From Leeuwenhoekiella polynyae (GTDB lineage Bacteria > Bacteroidota > Bacteroidia > Flavobacteriales > Flavobacteriaceae), in contig NZ_QOVK01000001.1 in the NCBI RefSeq assembly GCF_004104075.1, positions 496,001-560,000 on the forward strand: a stretch of DNA of 64,000 nucleotides, written 5' to 3'. The translations under genes and the position numbers were made by a program. Of this stretch, positions 37,901-45,552 are shown piece after piece; position 1 is the first letter of the stretch; the number at the start of each line of letters is the position of its first letter. The notes beneath the pieces are model-generated. The model was not told where the DNA came from. It saw only the letters and a list, made by a program, of their open reading frames with translations, and ran no database searches.

Positions 37901-38135
37901 TGGTGCTCAAGCACCTGGAAGACTTATTGATCGTTCGTTTATTCGTCTCGAAAATATCACTGTAGGATATTCATTCCCAAAAAAGATGATATCAAAATAT
38001 AGTTTAGATCGGCTTAAAGTTTACGCCGCTGTACGTAATGTGGCAACCTGGGAGAAAGAATGGGAATATGGAGACCCCGAAACCGGATCATTTGCACCCC
38101 GCATTGGAACTTTAGGATTGAATATTACTTTTTAA
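34902..38135 (+). CDS. susC: SusC/RagA-type TonB-linked outer-membrane transporter
   Basis: Outer-membrane glycan importer working with the SusD lipoprotein encoded next. The 1077 residues start with a signal peptide ending SVKAQ. ATG 34902 or 34929 are both possible starts; the later one gives a more compact signal. A carboxypeptidase-like regulatory domain (ISGVVVDANNMPLMGVTI ... LLVSYVGF) follows, then the SusC-specific motif LNEVVVVGYGSMRKKDLTGAI. The plug holds LLVLDGMIFYGELSEINPDDI and DILKDASAAAVYGAKAANGV. The remainder is a 22-strand-type barrel with WEKTASWNVGLDFGFLDGRI. Only two bases separate it from the FAD oxidoreductase stop. Substrate is presumably an oligosaccharide released by the locus enzymes. 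Confidence 0.95.
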   Translation: MITKLKFKCMISKTKYCLLMFLCMFMCVSVKAQTGDKDISGVVVDANNMPLMGVTIAIKNTNKGTVTDFDGAFSLSVPEDATLLVSYVGFATKEVEVTENATYTITLEEDSFDLNEVVVVGYGSMRKKDLTGAITQIRPDDIANENPNTVQDILRGTPGVQVGFSNSAKGGGSIQIRGQRSVYTAGNHNSPLLVLDGMIFYGELSEINPDDIGQIDILKDASAAAVYGAKAANGVIIITTKKGKKGKPKINLSMNTGVSQVAALRDRWGPDDYLRHRQDWFETATYGVNYLTEGYERYQVGQMASKPAYYTNPNNLPGDVAVEDWRAYTQNAGDESDLSIWAQRLGITGNALENLLAGKTVDWKDHAFRAGFNQDYNVSVSGAGDNADYYFSMGYLSNEGVVRTDNYSAIRSNLKVNLDVTDWLQIGANVNFQDRSDDNIGLNVGSTLNNSPFADYADENGNPVQYPFDDSYSRRGYNFDFERKYAQQESGYTTLNSIFNVKVKLPLDITYTFNASPRYQFYYNRKFTSADLPFSNPKDRGVDRNQAKRFNWSLNNTIEWNHIFNKKHHFILTLVQEAEELQYWSDDIYARNIQPSDALGFHNTQNGTKEDSSFSSSDSYQTADALLARLFYSFDNRYLITGSIRRDGYSAFGSSNPHAIFPSVSLAWTFTNEKFYNWNRIMDYGKLRLSYGKNGNRSLSSPYLALANLSSGAGKMQGYLNGSGDEELYRYLIVDRMANPGLQWEKTASWNVGLDFGFLDGRIGGSLDLYYAETQDMIMAQRLPEFTGFSDITTNLGQVNNSGIEFTLNTRNIDKENFQWNTTVGFFYNKNEIKHLYYEYENGVEVDDVSNGWFIGEPISAIWDYKVTGIWQKDEVEAAAEFGQKPGDPKVANIYTEDDIINSDGSVTPVYNDNDKVILGQSAPPINWSLRNDFTFWKNLTVSFNMYSYMGHKSLNNEYLNDDDHGSNMSLGFINLPEKEYWTVDNPSNTYGRIGAVGPTGAQAPGRLIDRSFIRLENITVGYSFPKKMISKYSLDRLKVYAAVRNVATWEKEWEYGDPETGSFAPRIGTLGLNITF

Positions 38136-38161
38136 AACTTAATTAAAATAAGATATAGAGT

Positions 38162-40198
38162 ATGAAAAATAGAATAAAAAAAACAAAATATGCAGTAGTG
38201 CTGTTGGCCTTAGTGGGCTTTCTGGTAGTGCTTAACGGGTGTTCTGATGATTTCCTGGAACCCGATCCCGTATCTATCTATGAACCGGGCCAAACCTTTT
38301 CGACAGAGTCAGGATTAAGATCCCTATTAGCTTTTTGTGATCGCCATTTAAAACTGTTCTACACTTCAGGAGATAATAATGCAATAAACCCAATTGGAAC
38401 GGAGTATATTTTCTCTGATTTGATGGTTCCTGGAGCACATAATTATGAAACGATGCTACACAATATGGCAGAGGGTCTTACACCTACTAGTGTTGGCATT
38501 GGTAGCGGAAGATTATTTACATCTTTACAACAAAACCATAGTATATGGCATTTTTGGCATGAGAGTTATTATACCATAATGCAGGCCAATACCATCATTC
38601 AATATGTAGATGATATAGAGTCTCTGGATGAGGAAACCCGAAATGCTTACAAAGGAAGGGCCTATTTTCATCGTGCTTTCCGTTACTATAATTTGGTATT
38701 TCAGTTTGGAGATGTACCCTTGTTAACTAAGGTTACCGAAGTTCCTAAGCAGAATTACAGGAGTACTGAGCGGGAAGAGATATTGGAGATGTTGATTCAG
38801 GATATGGAAAAGGCTGTTGAATGGGTTCCAAACCAGTCTGAAATGGCCTTGGTGGGTATGGTTAATAAAGGAGCTTGCCGCATGTTGCTGTCTAAATTAT
38901 ATTTGGCGATGGGTGAGTATGGCTTAGCTGAAGATCAACTCGACGTGTTGATTGATGGCTCCCAATATGCATTGATTAGAGGGGATAGTTTTGGTTCGTT
39001 TAATGATGGAGGTGAGCCAGAGGCCTGGCCAATTGAGCGTAATGTAATTTGGGACATGCACCGGGCAGAAAACAAATTAATTCCTTCAAATAGTGAGGTA
39101 ATATTGGGAATTGTAAATCGGGGATCAGATACCGAAGGTTTTGTTCCTATGCATACTATGCGTATCTATTACCCATTTTATTTTGAAAATACCACAAGCG
39201 CCCCCAAAACCAAAGATGGTAAGCAGGCGTTGTTAAATCTATCCAGAACTAATGGAGACTATGTTGAGGAGTATGATTATTTACGGGCTTTAGGTCGTGG
39301 TATAGGGACATTTCGCCCTACGTATTATCAAACCCATACACTGTGGAAAGTTAATGGCATAATGGATGCTACTGACTTACGTCACAGCTCTGAAACTGGA
39401 AACTGGGTGCGTATGGAAAATCTTAAGGTTAATAACAAAGCATCCGCTCAGTATGGGCAACCGCTAACCTTACGTGATGATTCTGGAAATCTACTATGTA
39501 CAGATACCATTAGACGCTGGTATGATGTGCCGCATTACAAATTTTTTCTTAATGATCCCATAAATGAAGCTCAATTGAACAGCACGAGTTATAATGGTGC
39601 GACCAACGGAGGTAATGCCGATTGGTATTTGTACCGTTTGGCAGAGGCCTATCTGTTACGTGCAGAGGCTAAATTTTATCAGGGTAATCTGGGTGGCGCA
39701 GCATCAGATGTGAATGAAATTCGTATGCGGGCACAATGTACCGAGCTTTATCAAGGTTCGGTTACCATAGGCGATATTATGGATGAACGCGCTCGTGAAT
39801 TATACATGGAAGAATGGCGTAATGTTGAATTAACCCGGGTATCATTGTGTCTTGCCCGTAGCGGTATGCCAGACGAGTGGGGCAATACCTATAGTCTGGA
39901 TAATTTTGATAAACAACAGGGAACAGATCCTAATGGGGGTAGCTATTGGTATCAGCGGGTTACTAGATGTGGTAAAATTTATAATGGAGAACCCATTAGT
40001 GTAGAAGGTGGAAAAATAAACCCGATAAATTATACTATGGATAAGAAAAATATTTACTGGCCTATTTTTAATCAATCTATTACCGCTAACAGAAAGGGTA
40101 ATCTGGCACAAAATTATGGCTATGACGGTTATAACCCTGCTACTCCTAAATGGAATACGTGGGAGGAAGCCATTGCAGATGAAGATAAAATAGAGTAG
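38162..40198 (+). CDS. susD: SusD/RagB-type surface glycan-binding lipoprotein
   Basis: Outer-leaflet lipoprotein forming the lid of the SusC channel and binding glycan. The 678 residues have a lipobox VLNGC (Cys27), then tetratricopeptide-like helices. Typical SusD stretches are GRAYFHRAFRYYNLVFQFGDVPLLT near 160 and YRLAEAYLLRAEAKFYQGNLGGAASDVNEIRMRA near 490 (quoted in part by key residues), then DERARELYMEEWRNVELTR. Length is at the upper end for the family. It follows SusC by 26 bases. A strong hairpin after the stop may lower expression of the next gene relative to SusCD. Confidence 0.95.
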   Translation: MKNRIKKTKYAVVLLALVGFLVVLNGCSDDFLEPDPVSIYEPGQTFSTESGLRSLLAFCDRHLKLFYTSGDNNAINPIGTEYIFSDLMVPGAHNYETMLHNMAEGLTPTSVGIGSGRLFTSLQQNHSIWHFWHESYYTIMQANTIIQYVDDIESLDEETRNAYKGRAYFHRAFRYYNLVFQFGDVPLLTKVTEVPKQNYRSTEREEILEMLIQDMEKAVEWVPNQSEMALVGMVNKGACRMLLSKLYLAMGEYGLAEDQLDVLIDGSQYALIRGDSFGSFNDGGEPEAWPIERNVIWDMHRAENKLIPSNSEVILGIVNRGSDTEGFVPMHTMRIYYPFYFENTTSAPKTKDGKQALLNLSRTNGDYVEEYDYLRALGRGIGTFRPTYYQTHTLWKVNGIMDATDLRHSSETGNWVRMENLKVNNKASAQYGQPLTLRDDSGNLLCTDTIRRWYDVPHYKFFLNDPINEAQLNSTSYNGATNGGNADWYLYRLAEAYLLRAEAKFYQGNLGGAASDVNEIRMRAQCTELYQGSVTIGDIMDERARELYMEEWRNVELTRVSLCLARSGMPDEWGNTYSLDNFDKQQGTDPNGGSYWYQRVTRCGKIYNGEPISVEGGKINPINYTMDKKNIYWPIFNQSITANRKGNLAQNYGYDGYNPATPKWNTWEEAIADEDKIE

Positions 40199-40220
40199 AT
40201 AGAAAATTATAATACTATAT

Positions 40221-40260
40221 AAAATAGACTGGCCATTCAGAGATGTGGCCAGTCTATTTT
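40221..40260 (+). terminator. Hairpin between SusD and GH43 genes
   Basis: A perfect 15-bp inverted repeat (AAAATAGACTGGCCA / TGGCCAGTCTATTTT) with a ten-base loop, but only four T residues at its end. It may act as a partial terminator or mRNA-stabilising stem inside the operon. Confidence 0.7.
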
Positions 40261-40279
40261 GTAACTAATCTAAAAATAA

Positions 40280-41410
40280 ATGAATAAATTAAAGAACTCA
40301 CTGAGATTACTTGTTCTAATAACTATATCTACATTCGTCATATCTTGTGGAAATAGGAAGAATAATAAGAACGATAGCGGAGTAACCTACTCAAATCCAT
40401 TAGATGTCAAATATGGCGACCCTTTTATACTTAAAGCCTCTGATGGTAAATACTATATGTACGGAACCGATGGCAGCGCTCCGGGCTTTAAGGTTTATGA
40501 GTCTCAGGACTTGGCAGCGTGGAAATATGTAAAAATGGCTTATGAGGGTGGTAAAGAAGACTCTTGGACTAAAGATAGTTATTGGGCACCTGAAGTTTAT
40601 GAACGCAAGGGTAAATATTATATGTTTTTTAGTGCTAATTGGAAATACAATCCCAATAATGAAGAAGAAGTATTTAGGATAGGTGTTGCAGTATCTAATA
40701 CTCCTACCGGCCCTTTTAAAGATTTGGGAGATCGCCCCATATTTGATCCCGGCTACCCCATTATAGATGCAAATGTTTTATTTGACGACGTTCATAATAA
40801 AACCTATTTGTATTATTCCAGATGTTGTTACAAACACCCTGTTGAGAGCGAGATTGCCGATTGGGCAAAAGACAAAGGCTGGTATGATGAAATTGAAGAA
40901 AGTTGGGTTTATGGTGTTGAAATGGCTTCTGATTTTTCGGGTGTTATTGGCGAACCCGAACTACTGTTACGTCCTCCGCTTAAAATGAATAATGTTCAGG
41001 CAGAATGGGAAAGTCGTTCCGTAACGGCCAGAGAGACCAACCGCAGATGGACCGAAGGCTCCTATATTTTTGAACATCAGGATACCTATTATATGCTTTA
41101 CTCTGCAAACTATTTTGGGGGGCAGTATTATGCCATGGGTTACGCGACATCCAAAAATCCATTGGGTCCATTTAAAAAGGCTGAGAATAACCCGATACTA
41201 CAGAAAAACAATGACCAAGGAGGTGGCGTTACCGGTACCGGACATGGTATGGTACTCGATGTAGCAGATTCAAAAAAGTTGTGTGTATATCACGCTCGTA
41301 CAGCAGAAACCGGAAATGATCGGGTTGTATTTATGGATGAGTTGGAGATTTTAGAAGATGGTACATTAGTGGTTCACGGTCCAAAAAGTGGTAATGTAGC
41401 TGTAAAATAA
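40280..41410 (+). CDS. GH43-family glycosidase, lipoprotein
   Basis: Five-bladed propeller glycosidase, inverting, of the arabinofuranosidase/xylosidase family. The 376 residues begin with a lipobox (FVISC, Cys23). The three catalytic acids are in place: Asp47 (KYGDPFI, base), Asp163 (IIDANVLFDD, pKa modulator) and Glu259 (RRWTEGSYIF, acid). A linker of about 20 polar residues separates the lipid anchor from the domain. It is the last gene of the plus-strand operon, after a hairpin that follows SusD. It ends at a bidirectional terminator facing the GH105 genes. Arabinose or xylose side-chain removal is likely; which one is not decidable. Confidence 0.88.
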   Translation: MNKLKNSLRLLVLITISTFVISCGNRKNNKNDSGVTYSNPLDVKYGDPFILKASDGKYYMYGTDGSAPGFKVYESQDLAAWKYVKMAYEGGKEDSWTKDSYWAPEVYERKGKYYMFFSANWKYNPNNEEEVFRIGVAVSNTPTGPFKDLGDRPIFDPGYPIIDANVLFDDVHNKTYLYYSRCCYKHPVESEIADWAKDKGWYDEIEESWVYGVEMASDFSGVIGEPELLLRPPLKMNNVQAEWESRSVTARETNRRWTEGSYIFEHQDTYYMLYSANYFGGQYYAMGYATSKNPLGPFKKAENNPILQKNNDQGGGVTGTGHGMVLDVADSKKLCVYHARTAETGNDRVVFMDELEILEDGTLVVHGPKSGNVAVK

Positions 41411-41433
41411 ATAGAAAAATGAAATCAAAGAAA

Positions 41434-41474
41434 TTCAAAAAGCCATTCTTAATTCTAAAGAATGGCTTTTTGAA
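41434..41474. terminator. Bidirectional terminator between converging glycan operons
   Basis: A 17-bp inverted repeat (TTCAAAAAGCCATTCTT / AAGAATGGCTTTTTGAA) around a seven-base loop, with T and A runs on both sides. Confidence 0.92.
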
Positions 41475-41493
41475 TTAAGCGTAAAACCAAAAA

Positions 41494-42726
41494 TCAAGGT
41501 TTATCTAATAAAGCATAGGCACACCATATCAAGGCTGCCTGTCCATGAAGATCGCCCACCCATCTGCGACGGTCTCTATAGTATTCATAAGAGTAGCCTA
41601 TACCTGTTCCTTCACATACTTCGGTTATATCATTTTTGCTATCAAGATACGTAAGTAATGCTAACCAACCCTTACGTGCAACCGTTCCATATTTTTCTTC
41701 TTCAAGCCAACCTTTTTTCACTCCCGTAATCATTGCATATGTAAACATAGCGCTTCCGGAGCTCTCGGCCCACATGTCACTGGTATTGGGGTGATCTACC
41801 AGCTGTGACCACATCCCATCAGGACGTTGATATTTTGCCAATTCGCTCATCATTTTGAGGTAGGCATTCATAATTCTTGAACGGTCAGGATGATTTTCGG
41901 GGAGTAATTTAAGCACTTCTACCATACCTACAGCCATCCAGCCATTCCCTCTTGCCCAATAATACGGAGCAGAAGGAGCGTGATAAAACAAGCCATTATC
42001 CCGTTGTATTCGGTCAAGATAGAGTACCATTTCATCGGCTGTTCGCTCCCTGTATTTCTCATCTTTAGTAACCTGATAGGCCTGAGCTTGTAGTGCGGTA
42101 ATCATAAACATATCATCAATCCATAGACGTGTTTGCCACGAGAACCCCTGGTCATGCCATTCTTTTTCTGTTGAGCTGGCGTTGTTGGGTAAAGTCCACT
42201 GCCGGTCTGCATACGTCATCCCCAAATCAAAATAGTTGGCTTCTTTCTTTCGCTGATATATCTGTAAAGGAATAGCTCCAAAAACATAGTAATCTACTTT
42301 GTTACTAGCCGTAGGTGTTAGCGTGGGTTGTAGATCTTTATCTGTTGTAAAAAGAGGGGCAAATTTGTTAACCACATCATTATACAACAAATCATCGTCT
42401 ACAGCATCTGCAAACCACAATGCGCCGAGCCAGGCGCAGGCATCTGGGTAAGTGACGTGGTCTGCAGTATAATTAGAGTATATGTTTCCCCAAAAAGAAT
42501 AGTCAACATTTATAAATCTTTGGGTCAACTTTTTGCCTACTTCTACAGGTCCCTGACCTTTACGGAAATCAATTAGATTGTAACTGGTAGTATCTTTCTC
42601 TTCTACGATGGGGGTGTCATCATCAGTAGCTATGGGTTCATCTGTTGAATCACTGCCGCAAGCACCCAATAGCAATAATAAGTGCAAAACGATAATTATC
42701 GAGGCTAATAATTTTATAGTTTTCAT
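41494..42726 (-). CDS. GH105 unsaturated uronyl hydrolase, lipoprotein, copy 1
   Basis: Hydrolase that removes a 4,5-unsaturated uronic acid from the non-reducing end of lyase-made oligosaccharides. The 410 residues start with a lipobox (LLGAC, Cys23) and an acidic linker (about 25-45), then an (alpha/alpha)6 barrel. Family motifs are TYPDACAWLG near 92, RLWIDDMFMI with the likely catalytic Asp204/Asp205, and ARGNGWMAVGM. The C-terminal end has GDLHGQAALIWCAYAL. It lies 15 bases behind a second GH105 gene and is clearly a duplicated copy of it, though the two have diverged. Unlike that paralogue it is lipid-anchored. Confidence 0.9.
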   Translation of the reverse strand: MKTIKLLASIIIVLHLLLLLGACGSDSTDEPIATDDDTPIVEEKDTTSYNLIDFRKGQGPVEVGKKLTQRFINVDYSFWGNIYSNYTADHVTYPDACAWLGALWFADAVDDDLLYNDVVNKFAPLFTTDKDLQPTLTPTASNKVDYYVFGAIPLQIYQRKKEANYFDLGMTYADRQWTLPNNASSTEKEWHDQGFSWQTRLWIDDMFMITALQAQAYQVTKDEKYRERTADEMVLYLDRIQRDNGLFYHAPSAPYYWARGNGWMAVGMVEVLKLLPENHPDRSRIMNAYLKMMSELAKYQRPDGMWSQLVDHPNTSDMWAESSGSAMFTYAMITGVKKGWLEEEKYGTVARKGWLALLTYLDSKNDITEVCEGTGIGYSYEYYRDRRRWVGDLHGQAALIWCAYALLDKP

Positions 42727-42741
42727 GGGGTCAGCTTATCG

Positions 42742-43887
42742 TTACTTGCTTAACGCGTATGAACACCAGATCAGGGCTGCCTGACCGTGAAGGTCTCCGG
42801 TTAATTTTTTACGGTTGAGGTAATAATCATAATCATTCTTAGTTCCTGTACCTTCACAAACATTCCGCAGATTATAATCCTCGTCCAGGTAGGTCAACAA
42901 TGCAGACCATCCTTTACGTGCTGCCGCCCCATACACTTTTTTGTCAAGCCACCCGTTTTTAACACCGGTAATCATGGCATAAGTAAACATCCCCGTACAT
43001 GATGTTTCTTTCCAAGAATTAGGATCGTCTATTAACTGGTGCCACATCCCGTCATAACTTTGATAGCGCAGCAACGTCTGCATCATGCTTTTATATGCTG
43101 TTTCTATTTTTTCTCGGTTAGGATTGTCTTTAGGCATTAGACGTAGCATCTCGGTCATTCCAACCGCCATCCAGCCATTACCCCGCCCCCAAAAAAACGG
43201 AGCATCTGGTGCGTGATAGAAAAGACCATTGGGGCGTTGTATATTATCTAAGTACAGCACCATTTCATCGACAGCCCGATTTATGTATTTCTCATCACCT
43301 GTAACCAGATAAGCTTGGGCTTGTACGGCAGTAATCATGAACATATCGTCAATCCAAAGACGTGTTTGCCAGGAATGCCCCTGGTCATGCCATTTTTTTT
43401 CATCTCCCCTGGGAGTGTCAGGAAGTATCCATTGTTTATCTGCATAAGCTAACCCCAGATCCAAATATTTCTTATCTTTTTCTTTCTTATATATCTCTAA
43501 AGGAACAGCGCCAAAAACATACCAATCCACTACATTATGAGGTTTAGGACGAAATTCGGGTAGCATATCCTTTTGTGTGTTAAAGAGGGGATCAAACCGA
43601 TCTACTAATTGGTCATATAAAACTTCATTATCAGTAGCTTTTGTGAACCATAGACCTCCCAACCAGGCACATACATCTGGATAGGTGACAAATGGGGCTT
43701 CGTTTTTTGAGTTGATGCGTCCCCAGTCAGAGAAAGGTGTCTCAAGTAAATGCTCAACAAGTTTAGCACCTATTTCTTCCGGCTGACTACCTTTAGGAAA
43801 TTTATTCAAATCTGAACTTTGAGAGTGAGCACTGAAAACAACCGTGACGAAAAATAAAATGTTTAGAATAAGAGGACGAATTTTCAT
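42742..43887 (-). CDS. GH105 unsaturated uronyl hydrolase, secreted, copy 2
   Basis: Paralogue of the downstream gene, 381 residues. It has a cleavable Sec signal (residues 1-22, ending AHSQS) instead of a lipid anchor. The barrel motifs repeat: TYPDVCAWLG, RLWIDDMFMI with Asp180/Asp181, GRGNGWMAVGM and GDLHGQAALIWCSYAL. The two proteins differ in leader and linker and across the barrel surface, so they may act on different oligosaccharides or in different compartments. The gene lies 43 bases after the BACON-GH43 gene and 15 before copy 1, one minus-strand operon. Confidence 0.9.
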   Translation of the reverse strand: MKIRPLILNILFFVTVVFSAHSQSSDLNKFPKGSQPEEIGAKLVEHLLETPFSDWGRINSKNEAPFVTYPDVCAWLGGLWFTKATDNEVLYDQLVDRFDPLFNTQKDMLPEFRPKPHNVVDWYVFGAVPLEIYKKEKDKKYLDLGLAYADKQWILPDTPRGDEKKWHDQGHSWQTRLWIDDMFMITAVQAQAYLVTGDEKYINRAVDEMVLYLDNIQRPNGLFYHAPDAPFFWGRGNGWMAVGMTEMLRLMPKDNPNREKIETAYKSMMQTLLRYQSYDGMWHQLIDDPNSWKETSCTGMFTYAMITGVKNGWLDKKVYGAAARKGWSALLTYLDEDYNLRNVCEGTGTKNDYDYYLNRKKLTGDLHGQAALIWCSYALSK

Positions 43888-43930
43888 TTTTAGGAATATA
43901 ATGTGTTTAATAGTATTGATTAATAGGTTT

Positions 43931-45301
43931 CTAGCGACTTTCTCCAGAGGGTAAGGCTATGGGCTCTTCCCATCCTACGGGTCTGCCAAAATAGGGAGTA
44001 CCGTCTTGCTCATCCCATGTAAATCTCTGAAGAAAGGTATACCGGTTAGACCATCCACTTTCATTGAAAGCTTTAACGTGGTAAGCAATCCAATCTTCAG
44101 TACCGTCGGGTGACTTGGTAAAACTGCAATGTCCTACTCCATTTACTCCGCTGGTAGGGTTTACGGTTTCATCATTACGGAAGAAGACTTCGTTGGCCGA
44201 TTTTGTCCAGTTGGAAGCAACAAGAGGATCAGATAGAGTATCACTAAGTTGTAAATAACCTAGTCTGTATTGTTTTGTCCAGGACCCGTTAGTGGAGTAC
44301 ACGACAAAGAATTTTCCTTTCTCCTTATTTTTAAGAAATGCAGGTCCTTCATTTACTTTCCCGGAAAAAAGTTCCCAGGGTTTATCTGGTTTTGATATGG
44401 CAACTCGAGAAGATGATATCGTATAGGGGTTGTCCATTTTTGCTATATAGAGCCATTGGTCCCCGCTATCTTCCGGGTTTCCAGACCATACAGCATATAA
44501 CTGGTTGTTTAATTTAAAAACACCTAAATCAATAGCATAATTGGTGTTTTCGGTGGTAGCTATAATTCCTGGCTCATAATTATCTCCTGTATAAAGCATT
44601 CCTAAATCTTCCCATTCACCCTGCGGGTCATTAGTTTTAGACCTTAGAACCCCACTGCGTTGCTTGGTATAGGAACCGTTAGATTCACTGGTAGGCCTGC
44701 CAGCGGCATAGTAAATGTACCATTGCCCTTCAATGAAATGCAGCTCGGGTGCCCAAATATTGGTAGGGTTCCATACTTTATTGTCATTAGAATCAGTAGG
44801 GGCATCCCACACCTTACTGGTTAATGGGAAGCTGGTAAGTTTATCCGATTTAGCAATGTTGATACCATTACCCTGAGCTTTGCATATATAGTAACTGGTG
44901 CCATTTTTAATAATCCACGGGTCTGGGATGCCTGCAATAGGATTTGTGAAAGTAAGTTCAGTCTGAATAATTTCAAGTTCAACAGCAGGTAATCCGTTCG
45001 TAGTAAATTTTACTATGCCCGAACGCTCGTTCGTAGTATTATCACTATAACTAATCTTAACAGCCATTTCACCTTCTCCTTTGTTCTTATCAGGCGTCAA
45101 CCAGTTGGCCTCTGATTCAACCGTCCAAGAAGTATTAGAAACCACATAGACGGTTATGTTTCCTGAAGAGTTGGTTATAGTTAGATTAGTATCGCTTAAT
45201 CGCAGGCTGGGATCTGGGATGTTTTCTGATAGTTCGTCACCACCACACGATCCTACTGCTAGAGCTATCAAAAAAATAAAAAGGGAATGGACATTTTTCA
45301 T
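43931..45301 (-). CDS. BACON-GH43 glycosidase, lipoprotein
   Basis: Surface-exposed glycosidase of 456 residues. Lipobox AVGSC (Cys19) is followed by a BACON domain (about 30-115, with SNTSWTVESEANWLTP and RSGIVKFTTNG), typically a spacer or carbohydrate/mucin-adhesion domain. The GH43 propeller comes next, with catalytic Asp127 (GIPDPWI), Asp258 (NYAIDLGVF) and Glu318 (KVNEGPAFL). It is the first gene of the minus-strand operon and is divergent from the hybrid regulator gene. The GH43 domain is quite different from that of the plus-strand operon enzyme, so it probably serves another linkage. Confidence 0.87.
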   Translation of the reverse strand: MKNVHSLFIFLIALAVGSCGGDELSENIPDPSLRLSDTNLTITNSSGNITVYVVSNTSWTVESEANWLTPDKNKGEGEMAVKISYSDNTTNERSGIVKFTTNGLPAVELEIIQTELTFTNPIAGIPDPWIIKNGTSYYICKAQGNGINIAKSDKLTSFPLTSKVWDAPTDSNDNKVWNPTNIWAPELHFIEGQWYIYYAAGRPTSESNGSYTKQRSGVLRSKTNDPQGEWEDLGMLYTGDNYEPGIIATTENTNYAIDLGVFKLNNQLYAVWSGNPEDSGDQWLYIAKMDNPYTISSSRVAISKPDKPWELFSGKVNEGPAFLKNKEKGKFFVVYSTNGSWTKQYRLGYLQLSDTLSDPLVASNWTKSANEVFFRNDETVNPTSGVNGVGHCSFTKSPDGTEDWIAYHVKAFNESGWSNRYTFLQRFTWDEQDGTPYFGRPVGWEEPIALPSGESR

Positions 45302-45400
45302 AAGTACCTATTTAGTTTACGGGTATTAATTACCGTGATTTGTGCATGCTCATTTTATTCTCTAACGATTTCGAGTATAGTGTAAAGCACGAAAGACGAA

Positions 45401-45535
45401 TATAGGTTGAACTCCTAAAAACCTATAATCTCGTTTTTGCCAAATGTGCTCTATCTAGTATAATTGTATTCAAGGACACTTTTGGCTATAAACGGTACGT
45501 TTTAGGGCTTTGAAAACATCCTATTAACCTATAAT
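45401..45535. promoter_or_regulatory. Divergent regulatory region with two repeated motifs
   Basis: Motif 1 is TATAGGTT (45401-45408) and its inverse AACCTATA (45420-45427) with an 11-base spacer, repeated as AACCTATAAT at 45526-45535. Motif 2 is TTTTGCCAAATGTG (45435-45448) and its inverse CACTTTTGGC (45477-45486), with GCCAAA and TTTGGC cores 42 bases apart, exactly as ahead of the GH2 operon. The region separates the GH43 operon and the regulator gene. Confidence 0.6.
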
Positions 45536-45552
45536 TCTTTATTTATTTGCGT

